A DNA stretch of 35,259 bases from an uncultured Bacteroidales bacterium (lineage in GTDB: Bacteria > Bacteroidota > Bacteroidia > Bacteroidales > Paludibacteraceae), in assembly GCA_946186915.1 (NCBI GenBank), contig CAMHOY010000020.1, positions 1-35,259 on the forward strand, given 5' to 3'. The notes under the pieces were generated by a model. That model was not told the origin of the DNA. It worked only from the letters and a program-made list of their open reading frames with translations, and ran no database searches. Both the position numbers and the translations under genes were made by a program. This document shows positions 18,033 through 26,062 of this stretch, one piece after another (the stretch's first letter is position 1; every line of letters starts with the position of its first letter).

Positions 18033-19514
18033 CTATAGTTTTCCTAAATATTTGCGAAGTTGTGTTTCCGTGGTTTTGGCTTCCGCCTCGGCATCCACGA
18101 GATCTGTAGCGGCGGCAAGCCATGCCGTCTGAGCCTGCATGAGTTCGGACGCGGTGATCATTCCTGCTTCATAAGATGCCTCGGCCATACGAAGCACCTC
18201 GGCAGCGTTATTCTCCGTCAGGCGCGCCACTGCAATCTTCTGCTGTGCTTCTGCCAGCTTCTGGTTGGCTTGTGTTGTCTGCAAGGTCAGCAGTTCACGA
18301 GTCTCTTCGGTCTTGAGTGCTACTGCATTGGCGGCATGTTTGGCGGCTTTGTAACGCAGGATATCGTCCGCGTGGGCGATTGGAACATTGACCACGACGC
18401 CGGCGGTAAAGAAGCCTTTCCCGTTCCATCGATTACTGAAGCCGTTATCGACATTCGGGTTGGAGTACACATACCCCGCCGAAGCGACGATATTCGGCTG
18501 CAAGCCTGCTGCCGCCAGTTTGGCGTTGGATTTGGCTATTTTCTCCGCCTGCTGGAGCAGTTGTATCTCCGACCGCCCTGCCACGGAGGCTTCCGCATCC
18601 GTCGAATCGACAGGAAGCGAAGTCTCGCTCAAGCCGCTTTCGTCTAACCGGAAAGCCGTACTCAGCGGCAGTCCGCAGACCTGCGCGAGCGCCATATTGG
18701 AGAGCGTCAGACCGTTCTCCGCCTGCAGTTTCTTCACCTCCGCTTCGCCCCGTTTGGTAGTCACTTTGAGCAGGTCCGATTGCGTCACCAGACCTTCGTC
18801 CAATGCCTCTTTGACATCCGTCTCCAACTGACAAAGAAGTTTGTAGTACTGCTCCGCCAACTCTTTCTTTTTCGACACGGACACGACACGCCAGTACGCC
18901 TCGTCCACTCCGTATATAATATCATCGTGCTTGGCCTGCGACTGGATAATTGCCATTTCCTCTGAGGCTTTGGCTATCTTGTATAACTGAATCAGACGTC
19001 CTCCCACGTATATCGGCTGCGTCACACCGACGTGCGCGACAAAGATCTGACTCATATCCGGCGACAACTTGTCGTAGAGCAACTTATAGCCATCCGCCAG
19101 TTCCTGTCCGGCCTTGTCGGCCAAACCTGTCACCGCCTCTTCGAACGCCGTACCCTTTGCGGCCTCTTCGATCTGTCCTACTACGCTCTCGTCGCTCCAT
19201 ACGAAATTCGCCGTTCCGTCGGGATTGACGGTTGCGGTTCCGGACTTGAAGGTCGAGGAGTTCTCCAAGAGGTGTACGTTAGCGTTATTCCACATATACG
19301 AAGCGTTCGCTGTGATACGCGGGAACATCGCCGCCAGCGCTGCCTGCCGATTGTACTTTGCCGATAAAAGCAACTCATGCTGAGATTGCGAAGAAGCTCC
19401 CTTCGATACCGCCAGTTCACGGCATTGGGACAGCGTATAATACGTTGTGTCCGCTGCCGACAAAAGCGAACTATAAAGAGCCAGTAATACAATATATGCT
19501 ATTTTTCGTGACAT
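18033..19514 (-). CDS. TolC-family outer-membrane channel
   Basis: 493 residues with a signal peptide (1-20, LLALYSSLLSAA). Two long helical repeats are typical of outer-membrane efflux proteins (YYTLSQCRELAVSKG near the mature N-terminus; IQLLQQAEKIAKSNAKLAAAGLQPNI starting the second). The C-terminal helix MQAQTAWLAAATDLVDAEAE is characteristic. It is the outer-membrane part of the exporter encoded downstream. No promoter of the local consensus is obvious in the 112-bp spacer upstream, which holds short repeats, so it may be co-transcribed with the acyltransferase gene. Confidence 0.92.
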   Translation of the reverse strand: MSRKIAYIVLLALYSSLLSAADTTYYTLSQCRELAVSKGASSQSQHELLLSAKYNRQAALAAMFPRITANASYMWNNANVHLLENSSTFKSGTATVNPDGTANFVWSDESVVGQIEEAAKGTAFEEAVTGLADKAGQELADGYKLLYDKLSPDMSQIFVAHVGVTQPIYVGGRLIQLYKIAKASEEMAIIQSQAKHDDIIYGVDEAYWRVVSVSKKKELAEQYYKLLCQLETDVKEALDEGLVTQSDLLKVTTKRGEAEVKKLQAENGLTLSNMALAQVCGLPLSTAFRLDESGLSETSLPVDSTDAEASVAGRSEIQLLQQAEKIAKSNAKLAAAGLQPNIVASAGYVYSNPNVDNGFSNRWNGKGFFTAGVVVNVPIAHADDILRYKAAKHAANAVALKTEETRELLTLQTTQANQKLAEAQQKIAVARLTENNAAEVLRMAEASYEAGMITASELMQAQTAWLAAATDLVDAEAEAKTTETQLRKYLGKL

Positions 19515-19546
19515 GATTTTAGTTTATTTATATGATATGTTTTATT

Positions 19547-19655
19547 GCCACTTATTACTACGCCACTTATTACTACAAAAATCGTGCCGTAGGCATCATT
19601 CCATCAATCCATCAATCATCATTCCATCATTCTCTCATCCTTCCATCATACCAGT
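19547..19655. repeat. Tandem 15-bp duplication plus short CATCATT-type repeats
   Basis: GCCACTTATTACTAC occurs twice without change at 19547-19561 and 19562-19576. From about 19592 to 19655 the sequence is a degenerate series of CCATCAAT, CATCATTC and CATCCTTC words. The last part of the series codes for the C-terminus of the acyltransferase. The 16-mer TCATCATTCCATCATT also occurs inside the DPP IV gene at 27981-27996. Confidence 0.8.
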
Positions 19656-20280
19656 TCTCGAGTTGTTCATTAAAGGCTCTTCGGTCGAGTGTCTGTGCCC
19701 ACTCTCTCAATTCCTCGGTATGATCTTCAAAGAGCATCGTCACGGTGCGGCGCCATTTCCACTGTTTTGGTTTGAGTTTGGACCATCGGCTGGTCTCCAA
19801 CCCGCGCATTCTACAAAGGATTACGCGCACGCCAGCGGGCAACTCTTTGCATACTTCGTAGGCCATACGCCGGTTCCCGATTATTTCCCTATCCACCGTC
19901 TTCACGTGACCCGAAGGATAGAAACAGAGTTGTTTCCCTTTGGCCAGGCTGTCTATTGCTATTCTGCTCAGCGACCCTGCAGCCGCAACTCCTTCCTCAC
20001 GCGACATAGCGCTCTTGTTCAAATCCGGAACCTCGATAGCATCGGCTTTGTTCAGGATATGCCGGTAGAAACGCTTGCGCATGAATAACTCGTCCACCAT
20101 CGGACTAATGGGCAGCCACCACATCTCACTGAACAATAACAACGGATCAATATAAGCCGTATGATTAGGCAGTACCAGGTGTACCGACCCGTCACGAAGC
20201 GTCTCTTCACCTGTCACCCGGATGTCATAGTGCCAGTGAAAGAAAAATTTACATATCTTACCCAGAGTATAGCGATTCAT
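19627..20280 (-). CDS. 1-acyl-glycerol-3-phosphate acyltransferase-like protein (PlsC superfamily)
   Basis: 217 residues from MNRYTLGK. The acyltransferase block I motif is PNHTAYID (His40, Asp45), followed by a substrate-binding-like region PISPMVDELFMRKRF. Block III reads FYPSGHVKT where the family usually has FPEGTRS, so it is an atypical member. It probably transfers an acyl group to a glycerophospholipid or another lipid. The ATG at 20280 is chosen because the -7 box ends at 20301, which excludes the longer frame to 20403. The C-terminal WYDGRMRE is encoded by CATCATT-type repeats. It may head the exporter operon downstream. Confidence 0.8.
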   Translation of the reverse strand: MNRYTLGKICKFFFHWHYDIRVTGEETLRDGSVHLVLPNHTAYIDPLLLFSEMWWLPISPMVDELFMRKRFYRHILNKADAIEVPDLNKSAMSREEGVAAAGSLSRIAIDSLAKGKQLCFYPSGHVKTVDREIIGNRRMAYEVCKELPAGVRVILCRMRGLETSRWSKLKPKQWKWRRTVTMLFEDHTEELREWAQTLDRRAFNEQLENWYDGRMRE

Positions 20281-20300
20281 AATCAAAACCTTTGCCGCTG

Positions 20301-20332
20301 CAAAGGTACTGCAAAAAAATGGAATATGCAAA
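20301..20332 (-). promoter_or_regulatory. Promoter of the acyltransferase gene
   Basis: Minus strand: -33 TTTG (20332-20329) extended as TTTGCATAT, 20-bp spacer, -7 TACCTTTG (20308-20301). The ATG at 20280 follows about 21 bp later. Confidence 0.85.
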
Positions 20333-20475
20333 TAAATGGCAGCAAAAACGCACATTACTGCCATTTTGTCAGTCTGAAGGGGTTTGGAACATAGTTTGTA
20401 CATCGTTTAGTGACAAACTGATTACGGAATCACGGAATCACGTAATTACGAATACTAACTAAAATCACTATAACT

Positions 20476-22542
20476 ATGAATGCAACGACTCAGAACAATC
20501 AAAACGAAAACCTCAAGAAGTTCGCGATCAACCTCTGTGAGCGGGCTCGGGAAGGCAAATTAGACCCTGTAATCGGCAGGGATGACGAGATCAGACGTGT
20601 GCTGCAGATCCTCTCGCGGCGTACGAAAAACAACCCTATTCTGATCGGCGAACCGGGTGTGGGTAAGACTGCTATCGCAGAAGGTCTCGCCCATCGTATC
20701 GTGCGCGGCGACGTGCCGGAGAACCTGAAGAAAAAACAGATCTACTCGCTGGATATGGGTGCACTTATTGCAGGTGCGAAGTACCAGGGTGAGTTTGAGG
20801 AACGACTCAAAGGCGTCGTCAACGAAGTGGTGGCTGCCGCAGGCGAGATCATCCTCTTCATCGATGAGATACATACCCTCGTAGGTGCCGGTAAGAGTTC
20901 GGGTGCCATGGATGCCGCGAACATATTAAAACCTGCGCTCGCACGTGGTGACCTGCGCGCAATCGGTGCCACAACCCTCGATGAGTACCAGAAATACTTC
21001 GAGACCGACAAAGCACTCGAGCGGCGATTCCAGAAAGTGATGGTGGATGAGCCGGACGAGGCGGCAACGATATCTATTCTCCGTGGTCTCAAAGAACGCT
21101 ATGAGACCCACCATAAAGTGCGTATCAAAGACGACGCAATCATCTCTGCCGTCACACTTTCGGCAAGGTACATCACCGACCGGTTCTTGCCGGATAAGGC
21201 GATTGACCTGATTGATGAGGCAGCAGCCAAACTGCGTCTGGAAGTGGACTCCAAACCCGAAGAGATTGATTCGCTCGACCGTCAGATCAAGCAACTCGAG
21301 ATCGAGCGCGAGGCGATTAAACGCGATAAGGACGAAGTCAAACTCAAAGCCATCGAGACGCAACTCGCGGACCTCAAGAAGCAATCCGACGAACTCAATG
21401 CGCGCTGGAACAAAGAGAAAGGGTACGTGGCTACCATCCAGAACGAGAAAGCACGTATCGAGACCCTCAAACACCAAGCCGAAGTAGCCGAACGCGAAGG
21501 TGACTACGGCAAGGTAGCAGAGATACGTTACAGCCAGATTCCTGCCGCGGAAGCGAACATCAAAGCCGCTCAGGACACCTTGCATCAATTGGGCACCGAC
21601 TCGCTTATCAAAGAGGAAGTCGATGAAGACGATATCGCCGAAGTAGTAGCCCGTTGGACGGGTATTCCTGTAGCGAAGATGATGCAATCCGAACGCGATA
21701 AACTGCTCCATCTGGAGGAAGAACTGCACAAGCGTATCATCGGCCAGGACGAAGCCATCGCCGCCGTCTCTGATGCCATCCGTCGTAGCCGTGCCGGCCT
21801 GCAAGACCCCAAACGGCCTATCGGTAGTTTTATCTTCCTCGGCACTACCGGTGTCGGAAAGACCGAGTTGGCGAAAGCCCTCGCGGACTACCTCTTCGAT
21901 GACGAGAACATGATTACGCGTATCGACATGTCCGAGTACCAGGAGAAGTTCAGTGCTACCCGACTCATCGGTGCCCCTCCGGGATACGTAGGTTATGACG
22001 AAGGTGGTCAATTGACCGAAGCCATCCGACGCAAACCTTACTCCGTAGTGCTCTTCGATGAGATAGAGAAAGCGCACCCCGATGTCTTCAACGTACTGCT
22101 GCAAGTACTTGACGACGGCCGTCTGACGGATAACAAAGGACGGGTGGTCAATTTCAAGAACACCTTGATCATCATGACCTCCAACCTCACGGAAGAACAA
22201 CTCCGTGCACAGGTCCGTCCGGAGTTCATCAACCGTATTGACGACATCATCCACTTCAGCGAACTCACGGAAGACAATATCCGCGACGTCGTCGGACTCC
22301 AAGTGAAACGCATCCACAAGATGCTTGCCGAGCAAGGCTACGACCTGCGCGTGACGGACGACGCGATACGTTACATCGCCAAGGAAGGTTACGACCCGCA
22401 ATTCGGTGCACGACCTGTCAAGAGAGCGCTCCAACGCCTCGTGCTCAACGAGCTGTCCAAAGCCATCATCGGCGGCAAGGTCACTCAAGACAAGCCGATC
22501 ATCGTCGAACTCAAAGACGGCGAACTCCACTTCCGCAACTAA
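20476..22542 (+). CDS. clpB: ClpB-type AAA+ disaggregase lacking the N-domain
   Basis: 688 residues against about 860 for standard ClpB. It starts directly at the linker before the first AAA+ ring ([22 protein letters not shown]). The first ATPase has Walker A GEPGVGKT (58-65) and Walker [11 protein letters not shown]. The coiled-coil M domain (about 270-390) is present, which marks ClpB rather than ClpA or ClpC. The second ATPase has [20 protein letters not shown] and the Arg-finger region RPEFINRID. Between TSNL and RPEF only nine residues remain, where E. coli ClpB has 29. No remnant of the N-domain lies upstream. It should rescue aggregated proteins with DnaK; how the missing parts affect this is unknown. 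No promoter of the local consensus was found upstream, which may mean a stress-type promoter. Confidence 0.9.
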   Translation: MNATTQNNQNENLKKFAINLCERAREGKLDPVIGRDDEIRRVLQILSRRTKNNPILIGEPGVGKTAIAEGLAHRIVRGDVPENLKKKQIYSLDMGALIAGAKYQGEFEERLKGVVNEVVAAAGEIILFIDEIHTLVGAGKSSGAMDAANILKPALARGDLRAIGATTLDEYQKYFETDKALERRFQKVMVDEPDEAATISILRGLKERYETHHKVRIKDDAIISAVTLSARYITDRFLPDKAIDLIDEAAAKLRLEVDSKPEEIDSLDRQIKQLEIEREAIKRDKDEVKLKAIETQLADLKKQSDELNARWNKEKGYVATIQNEKARIETLKHQAEVAEREGDYGKVAEIRYSQIPAAEANIKAAQDTLHQLGTDSLIKEEVDEDDIAEVVARWTGIPVAKMMQSERDKLLHLEEELHKRIIGQDEAIAAVSDAIRRSRAGLQDPKRPIGSFIFLGTTGVGKTELAKALADYLFDDENMITRIDMSEYQEKFSATRLIGAPPGYVGYDEGGQLTEAIRRKPYSVVLFDEIEKAHPDVFNVLLQVLDDGRLTDNKGRVVNFKNTLIIMTSNLTEEQLRAQVRPEFINRIDDIIHFSELTEDNIRDVVGLQVKRIHKMLAEQGYDLRVTDDAIRYIAKEGYDPQFGARPVKRALQRLVLNELSKAIIGGKVTQDKPIIVELKDGELHFRN

Positions 22543-22588
22543 CGGATTTTTATGGTAACTTTTTTACCACAATAGATCACGAATTTTC

Positions 22589-22628
22589 AAAAAATGGCAC
22601 TTATATTTGCAAGTGTCATTTTTTTTGT
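22589..22628 (+). terminator. Rho-independent terminator of clpB
   Basis: Stem AAAAAATGGCACTT (22589-22602) / AAGTGTCATTTTTT (22611-22624), 14 pairs with one G-T wobble, loop of 8 nt, followed by further T. The loop contains the -33 TTTG of the next promoter. Confidence 0.8.
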
Positions 22629-22637
22629 GTACTTTTG
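22606..22637 (+). promoter_or_regulatory. Promoter of the FecCD permease gene, nested in the clpB terminator
   Basis: -33 TTTG (22606-22609), 20-bp spacer, -7 TACTTTTG (22630-22637). The ATG at 22655 follows 17 bp later, which excludes the longer frame starting at 22607. Confidence 0.82.
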
Positions 22638-22654
22638 CATCGTTTTTGCAAACG

Positions 22655-23626
22655 ATGAAGAGAAACGCAGGAATATTCATAGGGCTGGGCGTGCTTCTGG
22701 CGCTCTTTTTTTGCTTGGATATATGTAGCGGCAGTATATGGCTGTGGCCGTTTGACACACTAAGTGTCATGGAGCACAATATACTGCACGCCATCCGTAT
22801 TCCGAAAGCCATCACGGCGGTCCTTGCCGGCGCGGCGCTGTCTGTCTCGGGACTGATCATGCAGACCCTCTTCCGCAACCCTCTTGCCGGGCCTTACACC
22901 TTAGGCGTCTCGTCCGGCGCGAGTCTGGGCGTAGCCTTCCTGACGATGCTCGGCGGAATCTTTTCAACTTTCAACCTTCAACTTTCAACTTTAGGTCTGC
23001 CAATTGCCGCGTGCATCGGCGCGACAGGTGTCTTACTGCTGGTCCTGGCGGTCAGCCGGCGCGTGACGGGTAACGTCAGCCTCCTCATCGTAGGTATGAT
23101 GTTCGGCTCCATCGCCGGTGCGTTAGTGAGCCTGCTGCAGAACTTCGCCAACCCCGATGCGCTAAAACTCTTCATCGTCTGGACCCTCGGTTCGCTCAGC
23201 AGCGTCAGTTGGGCAGATATGCAGCTCTTGCTCCCTATCCTGCTCCTCGGCATGCTCTTTGTCATCCTGGCGATGAAGCCGCTGAACGGTTTGCTTTTAG
23301 GCGAAGACTACGCACGCGGACTCGGCATTAACGTGCAACGAACGAGGCTCTATATTGTCCTCGCAACCGGTCTCTTAGCCGGCGGCGTGACAGCTTTCTG
23401 CGGTCCCATCGCCTTTATCGGCGTAGCGGTTCCGCATATCGCACGAGGGATTTTTCAGACCTCCAACCACCGCATCACTATCCCTGCGAGCGCCCTCATC
23501 GGCGCCGGGCTGCTGCTGATATGCGATGTGTTGTGTTCGCTCTTTGTCTATCCGCTTCCGATATCCACTATCAGTGCCTTGTTCGGAGCGCCGATTATTA
23601 TCTGGATCATTCTAAAAAACAAATAA
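22655..23626 (+). CDS. FecCD/BtuC-family ABC transporter permease
   Basis: 323 residues, nearly all membrane. Family signatures are the RIPKAITAVLAGAALSVSGLIMQTLFRNPLAGPYTLGVSSGA block near the N-terminus (the G-x-Q-x-x-x-RNPLA core is clear), the LGINVQRTR cytoplasmic loop, and CGPIAFIGVAVPHIAR near the C-terminus. Such permeases import siderophores, haem or cobalamin with a binding protein and an ATPase, neither of which is next to it here. Cobalamin would suit a B12-dependent mutase organism, but the sequence cannot tell. A run of CAACTTT repeats (22961-22993) codes for FSTFNLQLSTL in a loop and looks like an insertion. panB starts 3 bp after the stop. Confidence 0.88.
   Translation: MKRNAGIFIGLGVLLALFFCLDICSGSIWLWPFDTLSVMEHNILHAIRIPKAITAVLAGAALSVSGLIMQTLFRNPLAGPYTLGVSSGASLGVAFLTMLGGIFSTFNLQLSTLGLPIAACIGATGVLLLVLAVSRRVTGNVSLLIVGMMFGSIAGALVSLLQNFANPDALKLFIVWTLGSLSSVSWADMQLLLPILLLGMLFVILAMKPLNGLLLGEDYARGLGINVQRTRLYIVLATGLLAGGVTAFCGPIAFIGVAVPHIARGIFQTSNHRITIPASALIGAGLLLICDVLCSLFVYPLPISTISALFGAPIIIWIILKNK
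22961..22993. repeat. In-frame CAACTTT-type short repeat within the permease gene
   Basis: Four approximate copies of a 7-8 bp word (TTCAACTT, TCAACC, TTCAACTT, TCAACTTT) are read as FSTFNLQLSTL between two membrane segments. The composition is unlike the surrounding GC-richer coding sequence. Confidence 0.7.
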
Positions 23627-23629
23627 ACA

Positions 23630-24445
23630 ATGTCTGTACATGTACAAAATAGCCGAATGACGACTTCCAAACTGCGTCAGATGAAGGCTAACGGCGAGAA
23701 GATCGCCATGCTAACAAGTTATGATTTCACACTTGCCTCTTTGGTGGACGAAGCGGGCATCGATATGCTCCTCGTGGGCGACAGCGCCAGCAACGTCGTT
23801 TGCGGTAACCAATACACCCTGCCCATCACCGTGGATGAGATGATTTTCCTCACCAAAGGTGTTGTCCGCGCAGCACAACACTCGCTCGTCGTTTGCGACA
23901 TGCCTTTCGGCAGTTATCAAGTGAGCGAAGAAGAGGCCGTGCGTAATGCGATTAAGATCCTTAAGGAATCCGGTTGCGATGCCGTCAAACTCGAAGGAGG
24001 CGAAGAAATCCTGCCGGCAATCCGCCACATGATCCAAGCCGGCGTGCCTGTCATGGGACACCTCGGTCTCACGCCGCAGAGTGTCAACCAATTCGGTGGC
24101 TACGGCCTGCGCGCCAAAGAAGATGCGGAGGCAGAGAAACTGCTCCACGACGCCAAGCTCTTAGACGAAGCCGGCTGTTTCTCCATCGTCTTAGAGAAGA
24201 TTCCTGCCGCCCTTGCTGCCAAAGTGACCAAGGCTGTCTCCTGTCCGGTCATCGGCATCGGCGCCGGCAACGGTTGCGACGGACAAGTCCTCGTCCTCCA
24301 CGACATGTTGGGTCTCAACCAGGGCTTCAAACCTAAGTTCCTCCGTCATTTCGCTTCGCTGGCAGGCGAGATCAAGAATGCGGTCGGAAATTATATCGAT
24401 GCTGTCAAAGACAGCACCTTCCCCAATGCCGAGGAGAGCTACTAA
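23630..24445 (+). CDS. panB: 3-methyl-2-oxobutanoate hydroxymethyltransferase
   Basis: First committed step of pantothenate synthesis: transfers a hydroxymethyl group from methylene-tetrahydrofolate to 2-oxoisovalerate, giving ketopantoate. 271 residues, usual length. Visible: KIAMLTSYDFTLASLVDEAGID, the metal-binding aspartates in VGDSASNV and CDMPFGSY, the MGHLGLTPQSVN block, the active-site glutamate in IVLEKIP, and IGIGAGNGCDGQVLVLHDMLGL. It follows the permease by 3 bp and probably shares its transcript; panC and panD are not in view. The gene ends before a TAACAACTAA-type repeat tract and a bidirectional terminator. Confidence 0.97.
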   Translation: MSVHVQNSRMTTSKLRQMKANGEKIAMLTSYDFTLASLVDEAGIDMLLVGDSASNVVCGNQYTLPITVDEMIFLTKGVVRAAQHSLVVCDMPFGSYQVSEEEAVRNAIKILKESGCDAVKLEGGEEILPAIRHMIQAGVPVMGHLGLTPQSVNQFGGYGLRAKEDAEAEKLLHDAKLLDEAGCFSIVLEKIPAALAAKVTKAVSCPVIGIGAGNGCDGQVLVLHDMLGLNQGFKPKFLRHFASLAGEIKNAVGNYIDAVKDSTFPNAEESY

Positions 24446-24447
24446 CG

Positions 24448-24479
24448 GCTAACAACTAACAACTAATAGCTAACAACTA
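24448..24479. repeat. TAACAACTAA-type short tandem repeat
   Basis: A degenerate series of GCTAACAACTAA words fills the space between the panB stop and the terminator hairpin. Confidence 0.85.
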
Positions 24480-24481
24480 AA

Positions 24482-24504
24482 AAGAGGGCCCTCAAAGCCC
24501 TCTT
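24482..24504. terminator. Bidirectional terminator between panB and the deacetylase gene
   Basis: Stem AAGAGGGC (24482-24489) / GCCCTCTT (24497-24504) with a 7-nt loop, A-rich before and T-rich after. It serves the two convergent genes and includes the deacetylase stop codon (24494-24492). Confidence 0.8.
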
Positions 24505-25112
24505 ATTTCATATCCTTCTTTTTGCAGCCACTCAATGGCTTGCGGCAAAACCCTCAACATCCGCTCGTTGGATTTGAGCGAGTCATGGAAATTGATGATA
24601 GACCCGGGACGCGTCTCGCGCTGAATAAGACGCAGCATCTGTTCCGGCGTGACGGACGCATCGTAGTCACGCGTGAGGACATCCCAATAGATCAAAGTAT
24701 ATCCCATCTTATGCAAGGCGATACGTTGACGCAAGGTCGCCTTGCCGTAGGGCGGACGGAAGAGCGTAGGAATGAAGACGGATGGATGGTGTTCAAAAAG
24801 CGCTTTGTTACATCTCGCCACATTCGACATATATTCGTCGAAAGGCGTCTTCCAACCCTTGAGGTGGTTGTAGGTGTGATTGCCGATCTGATGACCTGCT
24901 TCTATCACTTGCCGGAACACCTCAGGATGCTTGTCGATATTTTCACCCACCATGAAGAACGTCGCCTTCACGTTGTATTTCGCCAAGATAGCCAACACCT
25001 TCGGTGTCACTTCAGGAATAGGACCGTCGTCGAAGGTCAGGTAAACAGCCTTACCCGTACGGAACACACCGTACGGGTAGAGGCATTGCCATATATCTCT
25101 CAGTTTTACCAA
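24492..25112 (-). CDS. NodB-type polysaccharide deacetylase
   Basis: 206 residues. Motif 1 TFDDGP, motif 2 NHTYNH (metal histidines), motif 3 RPPYG and the late IINFHDS motif are all present, so it should be an active metal-dependent carbohydrate esterase family 4 deacetylase acting on N-acetylated sugars. Whether the substrate is peptidoglycan or another glycan is open. There is no clear signal peptide, so it may be cytoplasmic or tethered through its short N-terminus (LRDIWQCLYPYGVF). The start is a TTG overlapping the end of the ROK kinase gene by 7 bp; no ATG fits before TFDDGP. Last gene of a five-gene operon. Confidence 0.9.
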   Translation of the reverse strand: MVKLRDIWQCLYPYGVFRTGKAVYLTFDDGPIPEVTPKVLAILAKYNVKATFFMVGENIDKHPEVFRQVIEAGHQIGNHTYNHLKGWKTPFDEYMSNVARCNKALFEHHPSVFIPTLFRPPYGKATLRQRIALHKMGYTLIYWDVLTRDYDASVTPEQMLRLIQRETRPGSIINFHDSLKSNERMLRVLPQAIEWLQKEGYEIRGL

Positions 25113-26062
25113 GCGAGCGAAGACGCACCTAAGATAGCGGCGTCACTGTCTTTCAGCACGGAGATAGAAACAGGGATCTTGCCCTTCCATATAGGCATGA
25201 GGTTCGCATCCAACGCTTCACGGATAGGATCCATGATCCAATGGCCGGACTTGGTCAATCCACCGAAGAGGATGATGGCTTCCGGGCTGGAGAAATGGAC
25301 GTAGTCGGCTAATTTCTCTCCTAACAGACGACCTGTATAGTCGAAGATCTGTTTGGCAACGAGGTCACCCTTCTCTGCTGCATCGAACACATCCTTGCTC
25401 GTTATATGGTCGATATCCGGCAGTTCGCGCAAGATAGTCGGTTGGGTCGTACTGGTCACAATCTCCTTGGCGGTACGAGCCACGCCTGTAGCCGATGCGT
25501 ACGCCTCGATACATCCTTTCTGGCCGCAACCGCAGAGACGACCGTTGCCGGAATGGTCAATCTTGCAGTGACCTAACTCACCCGCAAAACCGTCATGGCC
25601 ATACAGCAGCTTGCCGTCAATGACAATACCCGAACCGACACCGGTACCTAAAGTTATCACGATGAAGTTCTTCATACCGCGTGCGGATCCATAAATCATC
25701 TCTCCCTGCGCCGCAGCGTTGGCGTCGTTGGTGATGGTGCATTTGACACCCATCCGCTCGCTGATCAGTTTGGCAAACGGCACCACGCCTTTCCACGGCA
25801 GATTAGGTGCCTGCTCGATGCAACCCGAATAGAAATTTGCATTCGGAGCACCGCAACCCACTCCCACTACATCCGCCATCGTGATTCCTTCGTCTGCCAC
25901 GAGTTGTTTCAACCCCGCGCAGAGCACATCGCAATACTCGTCGATATTCGGATATTGCTGGGTAGGAAGAGAATTACTACGAAGAACTTTTCCTTCTTCA
26001 TTCACAAGACCGAACTTGGTGCCTGTTCCGCCCAAATCGATTCCCAAAGCGTACTTTTTCAT
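25106..26062 (-). CDS. ROK-family sugar kinase, probable glucokinase
   Basis: 318 residues. ATP-binding GIDLGGTGTKFGLV at the N-terminus, the catalytic aspartate in TNDANAAAQGE, LGTGVGSGIV, and the ROK zinc motif with GELGH and CGCGQKGCIE. It phosphorylates a free hexose, most likely glucose, feeding glycolysis; other ROK substrates (N-acetyl sugars, mannose, fructose) are possible. It shows no DNA-binding N-domain, so it is not a NagC-type repressor. It overlaps the DPP IV gene by 4 bp (ATGA) and the deacetylase gene by 7 bp. Confidence 0.92.
   Translation of the reverse strand: MKKYALGIDLGGTGTKFGLVNEEGKVLRSNSLPTQQYPNIDEYCDVLCAGLKQLVADEGITMADVVGVGCGAPNANFYSGCIEQAPNLPWKGVVPFAKLISERMGVKCTITNDANAAAQGEMIYGSARGMKNFIVITLGTGVGSGIVIDGKLLYGHDGFAGELGHCKIDHSGNGRLCGCGQKGCIEAYASATGVARTAKEIVTSTTQPTILRELPDIDHITSKDVFDAAEKGDLVAKQIFDYTGRLLGEKLADYVHFSSPEAIILFGGLTKSGHWIMDPIREALDANLMPIWKGKIPVSISVLKDSDAAILGASSLAW

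Noticed and set aside
19547..19655. A CRISPR-like array
   Set aside because: The units are 8-15 bp, directly adjacent and degenerate, with no regular spacers and no cas genes nearby.
20281..20403. N-terminal extension of the acyltransferase
   Set aside because: It contains the promoter at 20301-20332, and the ATG at 20280 fits the family start.
20281..20475. A degraded ClpB N-domain upstream of clpB
   Set aside because: None of the frames in this stretch shows N-domain-like sequence, and most of it is the divergent acyltransferase promoter and short repeats.
20926..22530. A 534-codon open frame opposite clpB
   Set aside because: Antisense shadow; no signature motifs, and the sense strand encodes unmistakable AAA+ motifs.
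22607..22654. N-terminal extension of the FecCD permease
   Set aside because: It overlaps the terminator and promoter at 22589-22637; the ATG at 22655 follows the -7 box directly.
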